Source: RYN-230 sp963844695
GTDB lineage: Bacteria > Actinomycetota > Actinomycetes > Streptosporangiales > Streptosporangiaceae
Reading direction: 5' to 3'
Length of the DNA stretch: 64,000 nt
Assembly: GCA_963844695.1 (NCBI GenBank)
Contig: CAWJPL010000016.1
Location: 462,325-526,324, forward strand
How positions within the stretch are numbered: the stretch's first letter is position 1; every line of letters starts with the position of its first letter. Below the pieces are notes generated by a model. It was not told where the DNA came from. It saw only the letters and a list, made by a program, of their open reading frames with translations, and made no database searches. Below are positions 1-8,060 of this stretch, piece by piece. The position numbers and the translations under genes were made by a program.

Positions 1-202
1 GGTGGGCCGGGCGCTAACACCGGTGAACGTGCAGACGGCCGCGCTGCACAGCTACACCACGGCGTTCGTGTACTCGGCGCTGATCTTCGTGGTGGCCGCG
101 GTCGCCGCCGCCCTGGTGCTCCCCCGGGGCAACATGCGTACCCTGTCCGAAGCCGCTGCGGGGCGAAACGCGGCCGACCCGGTAGCGCCAGGGCGGGTCT
201 AG
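1..202 (+). CDS. C-terminal end of an MFS transporter (partial)
   Basis: Only the last 66 or so residues are in the window; the gene begins upstream of base 1. The visible part has a short amphipathic stretch (HSYTTAFVYSALIFVVAA) followed by a hydrophobic helix ending in ALVLPRG and a polar tail. This resembles the last transmembrane segment of a 14-TM DHA2/EmrB-type drug exporter. The family assignment is inference from the last helix only. The stop at 200-202 directly abuts the truncated kinase remnant on the other strand. Confidence 0.5.
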   Translation, partial: VGRALTPVNVQTAALHSYTTAFVYSALIFVVAAVAAALVLPRGNMRTLSEAAAGRNAADPVAPGRV

Positions 203-578
203 CCGCGGCTGTCAGGGCCAGCTCAGAGGAGCGCAGGCAGCTGACGGCCGCTTTCGCCGCGGCCAGCGGGGTGCGCAGGTCGTGACTCACCGCCCCCAGC
301 AGTGCCGTCCGCGCCCGGTCGGCCGCCGCGATCGGCCGGGCCGCCTCCGCCTCCGCGATCGCCGCCGCGGCCTGCCGGGCGCGGTGCGCGGCGCAGCCTG
401 CCAGGGCGACCCCGATCACCGCCAGCAGGAACGCCAGCACGTCGGACGTCCGGGTCAGGTGGCCGCGCTCGATGACGAGCACGAGCGCGAGCACCAGGAC
501 CAGTCCCCCGGCCAGGACATACTCGGCCAGCCTTCCAGGGGCGAGGCGAGGGCCTGCGTGAGGACCGGGTGTGGTCAC
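203..578 (-). pseudogene. Truncated KdpD-like sensor histidine kinase remnant
   Basis: A GTG at 578 opens a frame with two hydrophobic segments (LAGGLVLVLALVLVI and VLAFLLAVIGVALAG), a helical linker and then the H-box AVSHDLRTPLAAAKAAV. This is the DUF4118-HisKA arrangement of KdpD-type kinases. About 18 residues after the phosphoacceptor His the similarity stops, at the point where the convergent MFS gene ends. The frame then stays open to the window edge but only reads antisense to the MFS gene. The rest of the DHp domain and the whole HATPase domain are missing, so this is almost certainly a deletion remnant. Confidence 0.65.
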
Positions 579-703
579 GTGAACAACCTCGGGCGGCTAG
601 GCGATCAGGGATTCGTGGCGTGTTTGACCCAGAATCACACCGCAAGCCACTGATCGACCCCGGGTAACACCCTGGACCCAACCCCGGGGATTGTTAGTAC
701 CGG

Positions 704-1448
704 CTAGCCGTCGATCCGGGGCGGCAGGCGCTGCAGGAACCCCCGGGTCAGATCCGCGATCTGGTCTGGCTGCTCGTCCAGCGCGAAATGGCCGGCGTCG
801 AGGACATGTACCTCAGCGTCTGGGACGTCGCGGAGGTAGGCCTTCGCCTCATCGACCTGGAACGAGGCATCGTAGCGGCCCCAGAGGACCAGCAGGGGCG
901 GCCGGTGCTCGCGGAGCCAGTGCTGCCAGGCGGGGTAGCTCGCCACGTTGGTGCGGTAGTCGTAGAACAGGTCGGTCTGGATGTCCTGCTGACCGGGCTG
1001 GCTGAGGAACGCGAACTCGTCGGTCCACAGGTCCGGGTCGTAGCTCTGCACGTCCGGGCTGGTCCCCAGGTGGCGCTGGCGCGTCGCTGCGAAGGAGAAG
1101 AAGTTCTCCCGCAGCGCGGCCTCATGTGTCTCACGGTCGGCCCAGAACTCGCGCCGGGTCTTCCACAGCGGGGACCGCCTGAGTGAAACTGCCGACCACC
1201 GCGGCCAGCTGGTCGAAGGTGTACTCGAACTCGGTATGGCTGGGCACGTCGCTGTGCCCGAACCCGGGATAGTCGGGGGCAATGAGGCGGAACGGCCCCG
1301 CGAGCCGGTCGAGCAGCGGCTGCCACATGCGCGAGGAGGAAGGAAATCCGTGCAGCAGCAAGATCGCGGGCGCGTCCGCCGGGCCGGCCTCGCGATAGAG
1401 GATAGACAGACCCCCGGCGCGGACAGTGCGGTAGGTCGTGCGGTCCAT
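704..1448 (-). pseudogene. Alpha/beta hydrolase with internal deletion
   Basis: The ATG at 1448 has a good SD (GGAGGG) and starts an epoxide-hydrolase/haloalkane-dehalogenase-like protein: HGFPSSSRMW oxyanion region, then APDYPGFGHSD. After FDQLAAVVGSFTQA the reading frame is lost near 1168-1178. A different frame resumes with PLWKTRREFWADRE and continues to the end, including VLWGRYDASF and the catalytic-His region DAGHFALDEQ. In intact relatives about 45 residues lie between these points, including the nucleophile elbow. Loss of the nucleophile together with a frame change indicates a true deletion rather than a one-base error. Confidence 0.75.
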
Positions 1449-1598
1449 GTTCCCTCCGTTCGGCCGACTGGCCGGCACTTTGGTGCCCGGTCCGGCCAGG
1501 AAAGACTCCACCGTGCCGGTCCACTTTCGGGTGACGCTCAGCCTGCCGATCCTGCCTAACGTGCGGAAGACAGGAACGCACACTGACCGGAGGAAGAC

Positions 1599-2273
1599 AT
1601 GGGCGCTCTCAAGCCCGGCCTGCTGAGGAACACGAAAACCGATCCCTCCGTCACACGGGACCCGCGTCACCGCCGTCTGCTCACGGTCACCGGCGTCACC
1701 GGGATCGCCTACACGCTGTCCTGGATCGCCGGGCTGGCCGTCGCGGCACCCAGCCCGAAGCTCACCGCGTCCGGGGCGTCGATCACCGCTGCGCTCGCCG
1801 GGCACCAGGCCGCCGTGGTGCTGCAGTTCGCCCTGACCGAGGGGCTGCCCGCCGTGGGCCTGGCGGTCATCTCGATCGCCCTGGCCCGGGCCGCGAACCG
1901 GTCGGGGGCGGCCGGGCACGCCCGGATCGTCGTCATCGCCGGCCTGGCGGCCGCCCTCATCTCGCTGGCGCAGTTCGTGCTCGGTACCGCCCTGGCCGCG
2001 GCGGCCAGCCCCGCCGCCGCGCACCTGCTGTATGAGTCGGTGAACCGGCTGGACGGGGTCAAGATGCTCGCGCTGGCCGTCCTCGGCCTGGCCGGCGCCA
2101 CCTCGGGGGTACTCCCCCGGTGGCTGCGCTACGCCGGGATCACCCTGGCCATCGCCATCACCTGCTCCGCCGTGGCCTACCTGCTGCTCCTGCCGGGGCT
2201 CGCCGGCCTGGCCTACGTGTCCGGGCCCTTGCTGCTGCTCTTCGTCACGGGCACCGGCATCGTCCTGGGCTGA
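1599..2273 (+). CDS. DUF4386-like multi-pass membrane protein
   Basis: 224 aa. The ATG at 1599 is preceded by GGAGGA at good spacing. Six to seven hydrophobic segments are visible: TVTGVTGIAYTLSWIAGLAV near residue 30, a pair around 75-135, VKMLALAVLGLAGA, and two at the C-terminus. No catalytic motif is seen. The layout matches DUF4386-type integral membrane proteins of unknown function. It is divergent from the decayed hydrolase, so both probably use the 1449-1598 interval as promoter region. Confidence 0.6.
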   Translation: MGALKPGLLRNTKTDPSVTRDPRHRRLLTVTGVTGIAYTLSWIAGLAVAAPSPKLTASGASITAALAGHQAAVVLQFALTEGLPAVGLAVISIALARAANRSGAAGHARIVVIAGLAAALISLAQFVLGTALAAAASPAAAHLLYESVNRLDGVKMLALAVLGLAGATSGVLPRWLRYAGITLAIAITCSAVAYLLLLPGLAGLAYVSGPLLLLFVTGTGIVLG

Positions 2274-2372
2274 GGGCCCGCCGTGGGCTGTTCGTTAGGG
2301 ATGGGGCAGGGCCTGTTAGGCCTCCGCATGGGGAACCCGCGCCGCGCGATCCCGGGTCTAGCGTCGGTAGCT

Positions 2373-2897
2373 GTGAGCGCGTCGAGAGTGCTGGTCGTTC
2401 CGGTGCATGCCGGACCGGGGATGGCCAGCCTGCGGTGCGGGCGGCTGCCGGGCGGGGAGCGCGTCGGGATCGCGTTCACGTCCCAGGCCGGCCTGGCCAC
2501 GGTTATGGGAGCGGATCAGCCATGGATACGTTTGAGCGCCGCCGCCATGCGGGACATGCTGGCCCCGCTGGGCGTGACCCGGATCCAGGTCGACCCGGGC
2601 ATGATCGCCGCGAGCCGCGCCGGTCTCGGTGTCCGCGTGAGAGGCGGCGCCCAGCCGCTGAACGCGCTGGTCCGGGTGCGGATGACGGCCGGCATCGACC
2701 CGGACCGCTTCGAGGCGTACCTGCGCGGCGAGGCGGGCATCGCCGAGGCGTGGCGGCTGGCCGGGGACTGCGACTTCGAGATCCGGCTGTCCTGCCGGAG
2801 CCTGGCCGACCTGGACGCGACGGTCGCGCAGTTCCGCGACGCCGGTGCCATCACCTCGACCACGCTCGTGCTGCACCGCGTCCGGCTGGAGGCATGA
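2373..2897 (+). CDS. SseB/SAV_915-like domain fused to an Lrp/AsnC RAM domain
   Basis: 174 aa from the GTG at 2373; an upstream in-frame start at 2283 is possible but adds low-complexity residues. Residues 1-75 look like the SseB/SAV_915-type fold of actinobacteria (RVLVVPVHAG, IAFTSQAGLATVMGADQPWI). From about residue 90 there is an Lrp/AsnC ligand-binding domain (ALVRVRMTAGIDPDRFEAYL, AWRLAGDCDFEIRLSCRSL). No Lrp-type N-terminal helix-turn-helix is present, so it probably does not bind DNA itself. Its stop overlaps the next start (ATGATGA), so the two genes are translationally coupled. An amino-acid-sensing partner role for the decarboxylase is inference. Confidence 0.65.
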   Translation: MSASRVLVVPVHAGPGMASLRCGRLPGGERVGIAFTSQAGLATVMGADQPWIRLSAAAMRDMLAPLGVTRIQVDPGMIAASRAGLGVRVRGGAQPLNALVRVRMTAGIDPDRFEAYLRGEAGIAEAWRLAGDCDFEIRLSCRSLADLDATVAQFRDAGAITSTTLVLHRVRLEA

Positions 2898-4156
2898 TGA
2901 ACGTCTGGCCGCTCACCGCGCAACCAGCCGTGTCGGTCGGCGGGGTCGGGCTGGCCGAGATCGCCGAGCGTTTCGGTACCCCGGCGTACGTGCTCGACGA
3001 AGAGCACGTCCGGGTCCGCTGCCGCGAGTACGCCAAGGCCATGGCCCCGCACGAGGTGGCCTACGCCGCCAAGGCGTTCTGGTGCCGGGCGATGGCCCGG
3101 TGGGTCGCCGAGGAGGACCTGTCGCTGGACGTCTGCTCCGAAGGCGAGCTGGCCGTGGCCGGCGCGGCCGGATTTCCCCCCGATCGCATCCTGCTGCACG
3201 GCAACGGGAAGACGCCGCAGGAGCTGTCCGCCGCGCTCGGCTACGGCGTCGGCCGGATCGTCGTCGACTCCGCCAGCGAGGCCGGGCAGCTGGCCGCGCT
3301 GGCCCGGCAGGCCGGCTGCCAGCAGAAGGTGCTGGTCCGGGTGACGCCCGGGGTGGACGCCCACGTGCACCCGGCGGTGACCACCGGCACCGAGGACCAG
3401 AAGTTCGGGCTGTCGATCGCCTCCGGCGAGGCGGACGAGGTCGCCCGGTATATCGTCGGCGAGCCGTTCCTGGAACTGGCCGGGGCGCATTGCCACATCG
3501 GGTCGCAGATCTCCAGCCTGGATGTCTTCGAGACCGCCGCCCGCCGCCTGGTGGCCTTCGTGGCCGGGCTGGAGGGCCTGCCGGAGCTGAACCTGGGCGG
3601 CGGTCACGCCGTGCCCTACCGGCCTGGGGATCAGGGCCTGGACGTGGCGGCGTTCGCGGAGCGGATCATCGGCGCGGTCGAGCGGGAGTGCGCCGCGCAC
3701 GCCATGGCGATGCCGCGCCTCACCGTCGAGCCCGGACGCGCGATCGTCGCCTCCGCCGGGGTGACCCTGTACCGGGTGCTCGCCGTCAAGCGCGGCGCGC
3801 GCACCTTCGTCGTGGTCGACGGCGGCATGAGCGACAACCCGCGGCCCGCGCTGTACGGCAGCCGCTACCACGTCGAGCGCGTCGGCGCCGCTGACGCCGG
3901 CCACCGGGAACCCATGATCGTGGTCGGCCGGCACTGTGAGGCGGGCGACGTGCTGATCCCCGACGCGCACCTGCCCGCCGACGTCGGGCCAGGTGACCTC
4001 CTCGCCGTCCCCGTCACCGGCGCCTACCACCACGCCATGGCGTCCAACTACAACCACTTCGCCAGGCCGCCGGTCATCGCGGTCCGCGACGGCCGGGCCA
4101 GGCCGCTGATCCGCCGGGAGACCGAGGAGGACCTGCTCCGCCGCGACGTCGGCTGA
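2894..4156 (+). CDS. lysA: PLP-dependent diaminopimelate-type decarboxylase
   Basis: 420 aa, a fold-type III (alanine-racemase-like barrel) decarboxylase. The PLP lysine is K60 in EVAYAAKAF. HIGSQI, a glycine-rich phosphate-binding GGGH and EPGRAIVASAG follow in the expected order. The C-terminal sheet domain carries GRHCEAGD, matching the active-site Cys-Glu of the partner subunit, and the AYHHAMASNYN segment. These fit meso-diaminopimelate decarboxylase (LysA, lysine synthesis). Because it is coupled to a RAM-domain protein and not to lysine or threonine genes, it may be a paralogue acting on a related D-amino acid or serving secondary metabolism. Confidence 0.8.
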   Translation: MMNVWPLTAQPAVSVGGVGLAEIAERFGTPAYVLDEEHVRVRCREYAKAMAPHEVAYAAKAFWCRAMARWVAEEDLSLDVCSEGELAVAGAAGFPPDRILLHGNGKTPQELSAALGYGVGRIVVDSASEAGQLAALARQAGCQQKVLVRVTPGVDAHVHPAVTTGTEDQKFGLSIASGEADEVARYIVGEPFLELAGAHCHIGSQISSLDVFETAARRLVAFVAGLEGLPELNLGGGHAVPYRPGDQGLDVAAFAERIIGAVERECAAHAMAMPRLTVEPGRAIVASAGVTLYRVLAVKRGARTFVVVDGGMSDNPRPALYGSRYHVERVGAADAGHREPMIVVGRHCEAGDVLIPDAHLPADVGPGDLLAVPVTGAYHHAMASNYNHFARPPVIAVRDGRARPLIRRETEEDLLRRDVG

Positions 4157-4165
4157 GCGTCCGCG

Positions 4166-4195
4166 CCCGGCCCGTCGCCGCGGCGCCGGGCCGGG
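4166..4195. terminator. Bidirectional GC-rich hairpin between convergent genes
   Basis: CCCGGCCC (4166-4173) pairs perfectly with GGGCCGGG (4188-4195) across a 14-base loop. It lies between the stop of the decarboxylase and the stop of the convergent SDR. There is no U-tract, as is common in high-GC actinobacteria. Confidence 0.45.
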
Positions 4196-4207
4196 GCGGG
4201 CGAGCGG

Positions 4208-4972
4208 TCAGTTCTTGACCAGCCCGCCGTCGACCACCAGGTTCTGGCCGGTGACCGAGCGCGCCCACGGGGAGGCGAAGAACAGGACAGCGTCGGCGAA
4301 CTCCTCGGGCGTGGTCACCCGGCGCAGCGGGGTCGAGGCTGCGATGAGGTCGAAGACGGCGTCCGGGGTCGCTGCGCTGGCGTCGGTGGTGCGCAGCAGG
4401 CCGCCGGAGACCATGTTGACGGTCACCCCGTCCGGCCCGAGGTCGGCCGCGAGAGTGCGGGTCAGTGAGAGCAGCGCGGCCTTGGCCGCGGTGTAGTCGT
4501 GGTAGGGCACGACCGGGTTCTGGAACAGGTTGGTGCCGATGTTCACGATCCGGCCGTAACCCTGCTCCCGCAGACCGGGCAGGGCCGCCTGGGTGGTGTT
4601 CAGCGCCCCCTTCACGCTCCCTTCGAGCTGGGCCGCGAACTCGCCCCAGGAGATGGCGTCGGCGCCAGACCGGGCGTCTCCGTTGAACGAGAAGCTCGCC
4701 AGCGCGTTGTTCACCACGGTCGTGACCGGGCGGCCGAACGCGGCGCGCGCGGACGCGAACATCGCGGCTACCTCGCCCGGATCCGTCACGTCGGCGCGGA
4801 CCGCCCGGGCCCGGCCGGGGCCGATCTCGGCGGCCAGGGCCTCAGCCGCGGCCCGGCTGTCCCGGTAGTTGATCACCAGCCGGGCCTGCTCACGGGCGAA
4901 GGCGCAGGCGATCGCGCGGCCGAGACCACGGCCGCCGCCGGTGACGAGCACCACCTGGTCGCGCAGCTCCAC
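4208..4972 (-). CDS. SDR family 3-oxoacyl-ACP reductase-like oxidoreductase
   Basis: 254 aa from the GTG at 4972, with GGAGG just upstream. It has the Rossmann motif TGGGRGLG near residue 14, NNAL in place of the usual NNAG, and active-site YTAAK. The C-terminal TGQNLVVDGGL is typical of classical SDRs related to FabG. The usual catalytic serine 13 residues before the tyrosine is a threonine here (NIGTNLF), a minor departure. The substrate cannot be read from the sequence. It is convergent with the decarboxylase and divergent from dipZ. Confidence 0.75.
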   Translation of the reverse strand: MELRDQVVLVTGGGRGLGRAIACAFAREQARLVINYRDSRAAAEALAAEIGPGRARAVRADVTDPGEVAAMFASARAAFGRPVTTVVNNALASFSFNGDARSGADAISWGEFAAQLEGSVKGALNTTQAALPGLREQGYGRIVNIGTNLFQNPVVPYHDYTAAKAALLSLTRTLAADLGPDGVTVNMVSGGLLRTTDASAATPDAVFDLIAASTPLRRVTTPEEFADAVLFFASPWARSVTGQNLVVDGGLVKN

Positions 4973-5223
4973 GACGCCTCCGCCTGATCGGTGTCCGGGT
5001 GAAACCAGCATGAAAGCAACGAAGATATCAGATCTGAGATAACCAAACTGGCGTGCACAGCGGGACGGAACCAGGCGATACCTGGCCGCCGGGCCGCAGC
5101 GGTAGATTCTGGCCCGGCTGCCGCTACTAAGGCAGCGGGCGGGCCAAGACACGACGCGGCCGGCAACGAATAGTCGGTAGGGACCGGGCTGACTCAGGCG
5201 CGGTGCGGCGGAGAGGCAGCGGC

Positions 5224-7107
5224 ATGGTCGTGCTCGTCGTAGTCGGCGTGGTGGCGGGGTTTCTGGCCGGCATCTCGCCGTGCATCCTCCCCGTGCTGCC
5301 GGTCGTGCTGGTCGCCGGGTCAGCCGCGGCGGCCGGGAACGCCGGGCCGGCCGCGCCCGCGGGCAGGACCGGGGCGGTCCCCCCGGCGGGAAGCACCGGG
5401 ACGCTCCCGCCGGGGGGGACCCCCGGCCAGTCCTCGCCTGCGGGGAGCGCCGGACCGCCCTCGCCTGCGGGGAGCGCCGGACCGGCTGTGCGGACGCCGC
5501 CAGCCGGTCTGGCGCAGACGCCGCGAGTCAGTCTGGCCCGGGCGCCGCGGGCCGGTCTGGCCCGGCCGCTGGCCGTGGTCGCCGGGCTCGTCGTGAGCTT
5601 CAGCCTCGTGGTCCTGGCCGGGTCAGAGATCCTCTCGCTGCTGCATCTGCCGCAAGACTCGCTGCGCGACGCGGGCATCGTCTTGCTGGTCGTGGTGGGG
5701 CTCGGCTACCTCATCCCGTCCGCAGGCGCGCTGCTCGAGCGGCCGTTCGCGCGGCTGGGCGCCCGCCGGCCGAGCGGCCGGGCCGGGGGGTTCGTCCTCG
5801 GGCTGGCCCTCGGCGTCCTGTACGTCCCCTGCGCCGGGCCGATCCTGGCCGCCATCACGGTGGTCGGGGCGACGCACCGGGTGGGGCTGACGGCGGTCAT
5901 CCTGACGGCCGCGTTCGCCGTGGGGACCGCGGTGCCGCTCCTCGCGGTCGCCGTCGCAGGAAGCCAGCTCACCAGCCGGGTCGGTGCCATCCGCCAGCGG
6001 GCGCCCCAGGTGCGCCGGGTCGGCGGGGCCGTGCTCGTGGTCATAGCCGTGGCCATCGCCTTCAACGTCTTCGGCGGGCTGCAGCGCGACATCCCCGGGT
6101 ACACCACCGCCCTGCAGGGCTCGGGCAAGATCCGCAAGCAGCTCAACGGGCTCACCGGCGCCGCTCATACGTCGCTGACCAGCTGTAACGCGAACGCCAG
6201 CGGGTTGGTCAACTGCGGTTCAGCTCCGAACTTCACTCGCATCACCAGCTGGCTGAACACCCCGGGCGGCAAGCCGCTCTCGCTCGCCGCGCTCCGCGGC
6301 AAGGTCGTCCTGGTCAACTTCTGGACCTACTCGTGCATCAACTGCCAGCGGACGCTGCCCCACGTCGAGGCCTGGTACAAGGAGTACGCCAAGGACGGCT
6401 TCGTCGTCGTGGGAGTGCACACCCCCGAGTTCGCCTTCGAGCACGTGGTCTCCAACGTGCGGGCGCAAGCCGCGGCGCTCGGTGTCCACTACCCGGTCGC
6501 GATCGACGACGACTACGGCACCTGGAACGCTTACGACAACGAGTACTGGCCAGCGGACTACCTGATCGACGCCCACGGCGACGTCCGCCACGTCCACTTC
6601 GGCGAGGGAGACTACGGAACTACCGAGCAGCTGATCCGCCAGCTGCTCCACGACGCCCATCCCGGCGTGACGCTGCCGCCCCCCACGGACGTCCCGTCCA
6701 AGACCCCGGCCGGCGAGCTGAGTCCGGAGACCTACGTCGGCTACGAGCAGGTCCAGTACCTCGACCCTGACCAGGTGGCCCGGAACACGCCCGCCACCTA
6801 CCACTTCCCGGCCTCACTTCCGCTCGGTGCGCTGGGGCTGTCCGGAACGTGGACCGACCACGCGCAGGAAGCGACCGCTGGCACCGGGGCCGAGATGGAA
6901 CTGAGCTTCCTGGCCCAGGACGTGTACCTGGTGCTCGGCGGGACCGGGAGCCTCGACGTCTCGGTCGACGGCCGCCACACGCAGACCATCCACGTCGGCG
7001 GAGTCCCCCGGCTCTACACCCTGCTCCATGCTGGCTCGGCGTTAACCGGAACGCTCCGGTTGCGTGCGTCACCGGGAGTCCAGGCCTATGACTTCACCTT
7101 CGGCTGA
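5224..7107 (+). CDS. dipZ: DipZ-type CcdA-thioredoxin fusion (thiol-disulfide/cytochrome c biogenesis)
   Basis: 627 aa. I chose the ATG at 5224 (GAGAGG upstream) over the GTG at 5203. The N-terminal half is a CcdA/DsbD membrane domain with the two redox cysteines in ISPCILPVLP and LYVPCAGPILA. A lumenal thioredoxin-like domain follows, with WTYSCINCQR giving a CxxC at residues 371 and 374. The C-terminal beta-rich domain (YLDPD, DVYLVLGGTG) matches the end of mycobacterial DipZ. It should pass electrons across the membrane to extracytoplasmic thiols. An unusual Gly/Pro/Ala-rich insert of about 85 residues follows the first helix. Confidence 0.88.
   Translation: MVVLVVVGVVAGFLAGISPCILPVLPVVLVAGSAAAAGNAGPAAPAGRTGAVPPAGSTGTLPPGGTPGQSSPAGSAGPPSPAGSAGPAVRTPPAGLAQTPRVSLARAPRAGLARPLAVVAGLVVSFSLVVLAGSEILSLLHLPQDSLRDAGIVLLVVVGLGYLIPSAGALLERPFARLGARRPSGRAGGFVLGLALGVLYVPCAGPILAAITVVGATHRVGLTAVILTAAFAVGTAVPLLAVAVAGSQLTSRVGAIRQRAPQVRRVGGAVLVVIAVAIAFNVFGGLQRDIPGYTTALQGSGKIRKQLNGLTGAAHTSLTSCNANASGLVNCGSAPNFTRITSWLNTPGGKPLSLAALRGKVVLVNFWTYSCINCQRTLPHVEAWYKEYAKDGFVVVGVHTPEFAFEHVVSNVRAQAAALGVHYPVAIDDDYGTWNAYDNEYWPADYLIDAHGDVRHVHFGEGDYGTTEQLIRQLLHDAHPGVTLPPPTDVPSKTPAGELSPETYVGYEQVQYLDPDQVARNTPATYHFPASLPLGALGLSGTWTDHAQEATAGTGAEMELSFLAQDVYLVLGGTGSLDVSVDGRHTQTIHVGGVPRLYTLLHAGSALTGTLRLRASPGVQAYDFTFG
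5434..5484 (+). repeat. 27-bp tandem repeat inside dipZ
   Basis: The 24-base block beginning TCGCCTGCGGGGAGCGCCGG occurs at 5434 and again at 5461 (period 27). It encodes the repeated SPAGSAGP unit of the DipZ insert. Related looser copies flank it. Slippage here would change insert length in frame. Confidence 0.7.
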
Positions 7108-7342
7108 TCCGGGGCCAGGCCGGCACCGGAGCGCTGCCGCGTAAGCAGACGTGGCGTCTGCGCAGGTAGAAGCGGGCGGCCAGCCGATGCCCTGGCCCGG
7201 GCCACCGGCCGCGGGCTGCTGTCTGGCGTGGTTGCCACCCGCCGTGGTTCGTGCAACGCTGGCAGCACTTAGCGAGCCTGGATCGGTCCAGACCATGCGC
7301 TCCCTCGCCGCTGGCAGTCCTGCGTTGAAGGTGGCGAAAGCT

Positions 7343-7570
7343 ATGACAAGTCATGGGATGAGCTATCCCTCCGGGACCGACGGAGCGCGACGCCCCGGGC
7401 GAGCGCCCGAGGCCGGCCAGAGCGCGCTGTGTATCTACTGCCGGACAGACCGGTTTGTCTACTGGCCGTCTGCGATCCGGCTGTCCTTGGCCGAGTGCCC
7501 GGGCTGCCAGCGGCGGGAGCCCGCCGGCCGGGACATCGCGCCCCTTTTCGCTGCTGGCCGGGCGGTGTAG
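7343..7570 (+). CDS. Small putative zinc-ribbon protein
   Basis: 75 aa from the ATG at 7343, with GAAGGTGG about 12 bases upstream. The frame holds two CxxC pairs, LCIYC and ECPGC, about 20 residues apart. This is the spacing of a zinc ribbon. The frame is open further upstream to 7151, but that part is low-complexity. I recognise no family. It is followed by the kinase-like small protein at 7640. The gene is plausible, not certain. Confidence 0.4.
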   Translation: MTSHGMSYPSGTDGARRPGRAPEAGQSALCIYCRTDRFVYWPSAIRLSLAECPGCQRREPAGRDIAPLFAAGRAV

Positions 7571-7639
7571 GTACGCCCGTCGCTCCAGACCCTGACGGCA
7601 CGGCCCAGCTTGGCCCTACTACGGCAAGGAGCCGCCACG

Positions 7640-7957
7640 ATGTACCGGATACCAGGTGCTTATTCCAGGAAGACCACCACGTCCGCACCGGCTGTGCCCC
7701 CGGTACGGATCCCGGGCCGGGCCGAAGACCGCGAACGGATCGCCACGGGCCTGAACGACGTGGTGGTCCGCCGGCTGCTCACCGCGGGCGAAGACCTCCA
7801 GGCAGCGCTGGGACTCATGGCCGATCACCCCGCGAACGGCAAGATCCGCCACGCCGTGGACGAGCTGGACCAGGCCATCCGGGATATCCCGGACACTGTC
7901 TTCGACCGCCCGGCGGGTGAGCAGCCACCCCCCGGCACCTCCACGAGCACGACCTAG
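7640..7957 (+). CDS. Stand-alone HisKA_3-like dimerisation domain without phosphoacceptor His
   Basis: 105 aa from the ATG at 7640 (AAGGAG upstream). Residues 30-95 (DRERIATGLNDVVVRRLL, LQAALGL, IRHAVDELDQAIRDI) match the dimerisation/phosphoacceptor helices of DevS/NarL-type sensor kinases. In that family the H-box is normally D-L-H-D; here it reads GLND, so the phosphorylatable His is an Asn. No GAF or HATPase domain is attached. It could be a remnant or a small protein that dimerises with, and dampens, a full-length kinase elsewhere. Confidence 0.6.
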   Translation: MYRIPGAYSRKTTTSAPAVPPVRIPGRAEDRERIATGLNDVVVRRLLTAGEDLQAALGLMADHPANGKIRHAVDELDQAIRDIPDTVFDRPAGEQPPPGTSTSTT

Positions 7958-7960
7958 GCT

Positions 7961-8001
7961 CGGCTGGCGCCGCGGCCAGGAACCGGTCGCGGCGCCAGCC
8001 G
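7961..8001 (+). terminator. Strong hairpin after the kinase-like small gene
   Basis: CGGCTGGCGCCGCG (7961-7974) and CGCGGCGCCAGCCG (7988-8001) form a perfect 14-bp stem with a 13-base loop, starting three bases after the stop codon. It insulates the vapBC promoter downstream. Confidence 0.75.
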
Positions 8002-8025
8002 CACCGGCCGACTTGCGGCCCCGGG

Positions 8026-8060
8026 TTGCCTACCGCGCCGGTTGATAGCATAATGTAAGC
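8026..8060 (+). promoter_or_regulatory. vapBC promoter, probably leaderless
   Basis: TTGCCT (8026-8031), a 17-base spacer and CATAAT (8049-8054). The predicted transcription start falls on or next to the ATG at 8061, and no Shine-Dalgarno sequence precedes it. The antitoxin is therefore likely translated from a leaderless mRNA. Confidence 0.55.

Noticed and set aside
1131..2024. Long minus-strand frame over the DUF4386-like gene
   Set aside because: Only its last part is the hydrolase N-terminus; the rest is an Arg/Gly-rich shadow of the membrane protein gene on the plus strand.
2120..2893. In-frame upstream extension of the decarboxylase
   Set aside because: This part is Arg/Pro-rich noise overlapping the RAM-domain gene; the real start is the ATGATG at 2894.
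2516..4057. 513-residue minus-strand frame
   Set aside because: Its content is the His/Asp/Gly/Arg-rich antisense of the decarboxylase; no domain can be seen and the plus-strand gene has clear motifs.
5434..5484. Possible CRISPR-like direct repeats
   Set aside because: Only two close copies, in coding frame, with a 3-base gap; this is a protein-level repeat.
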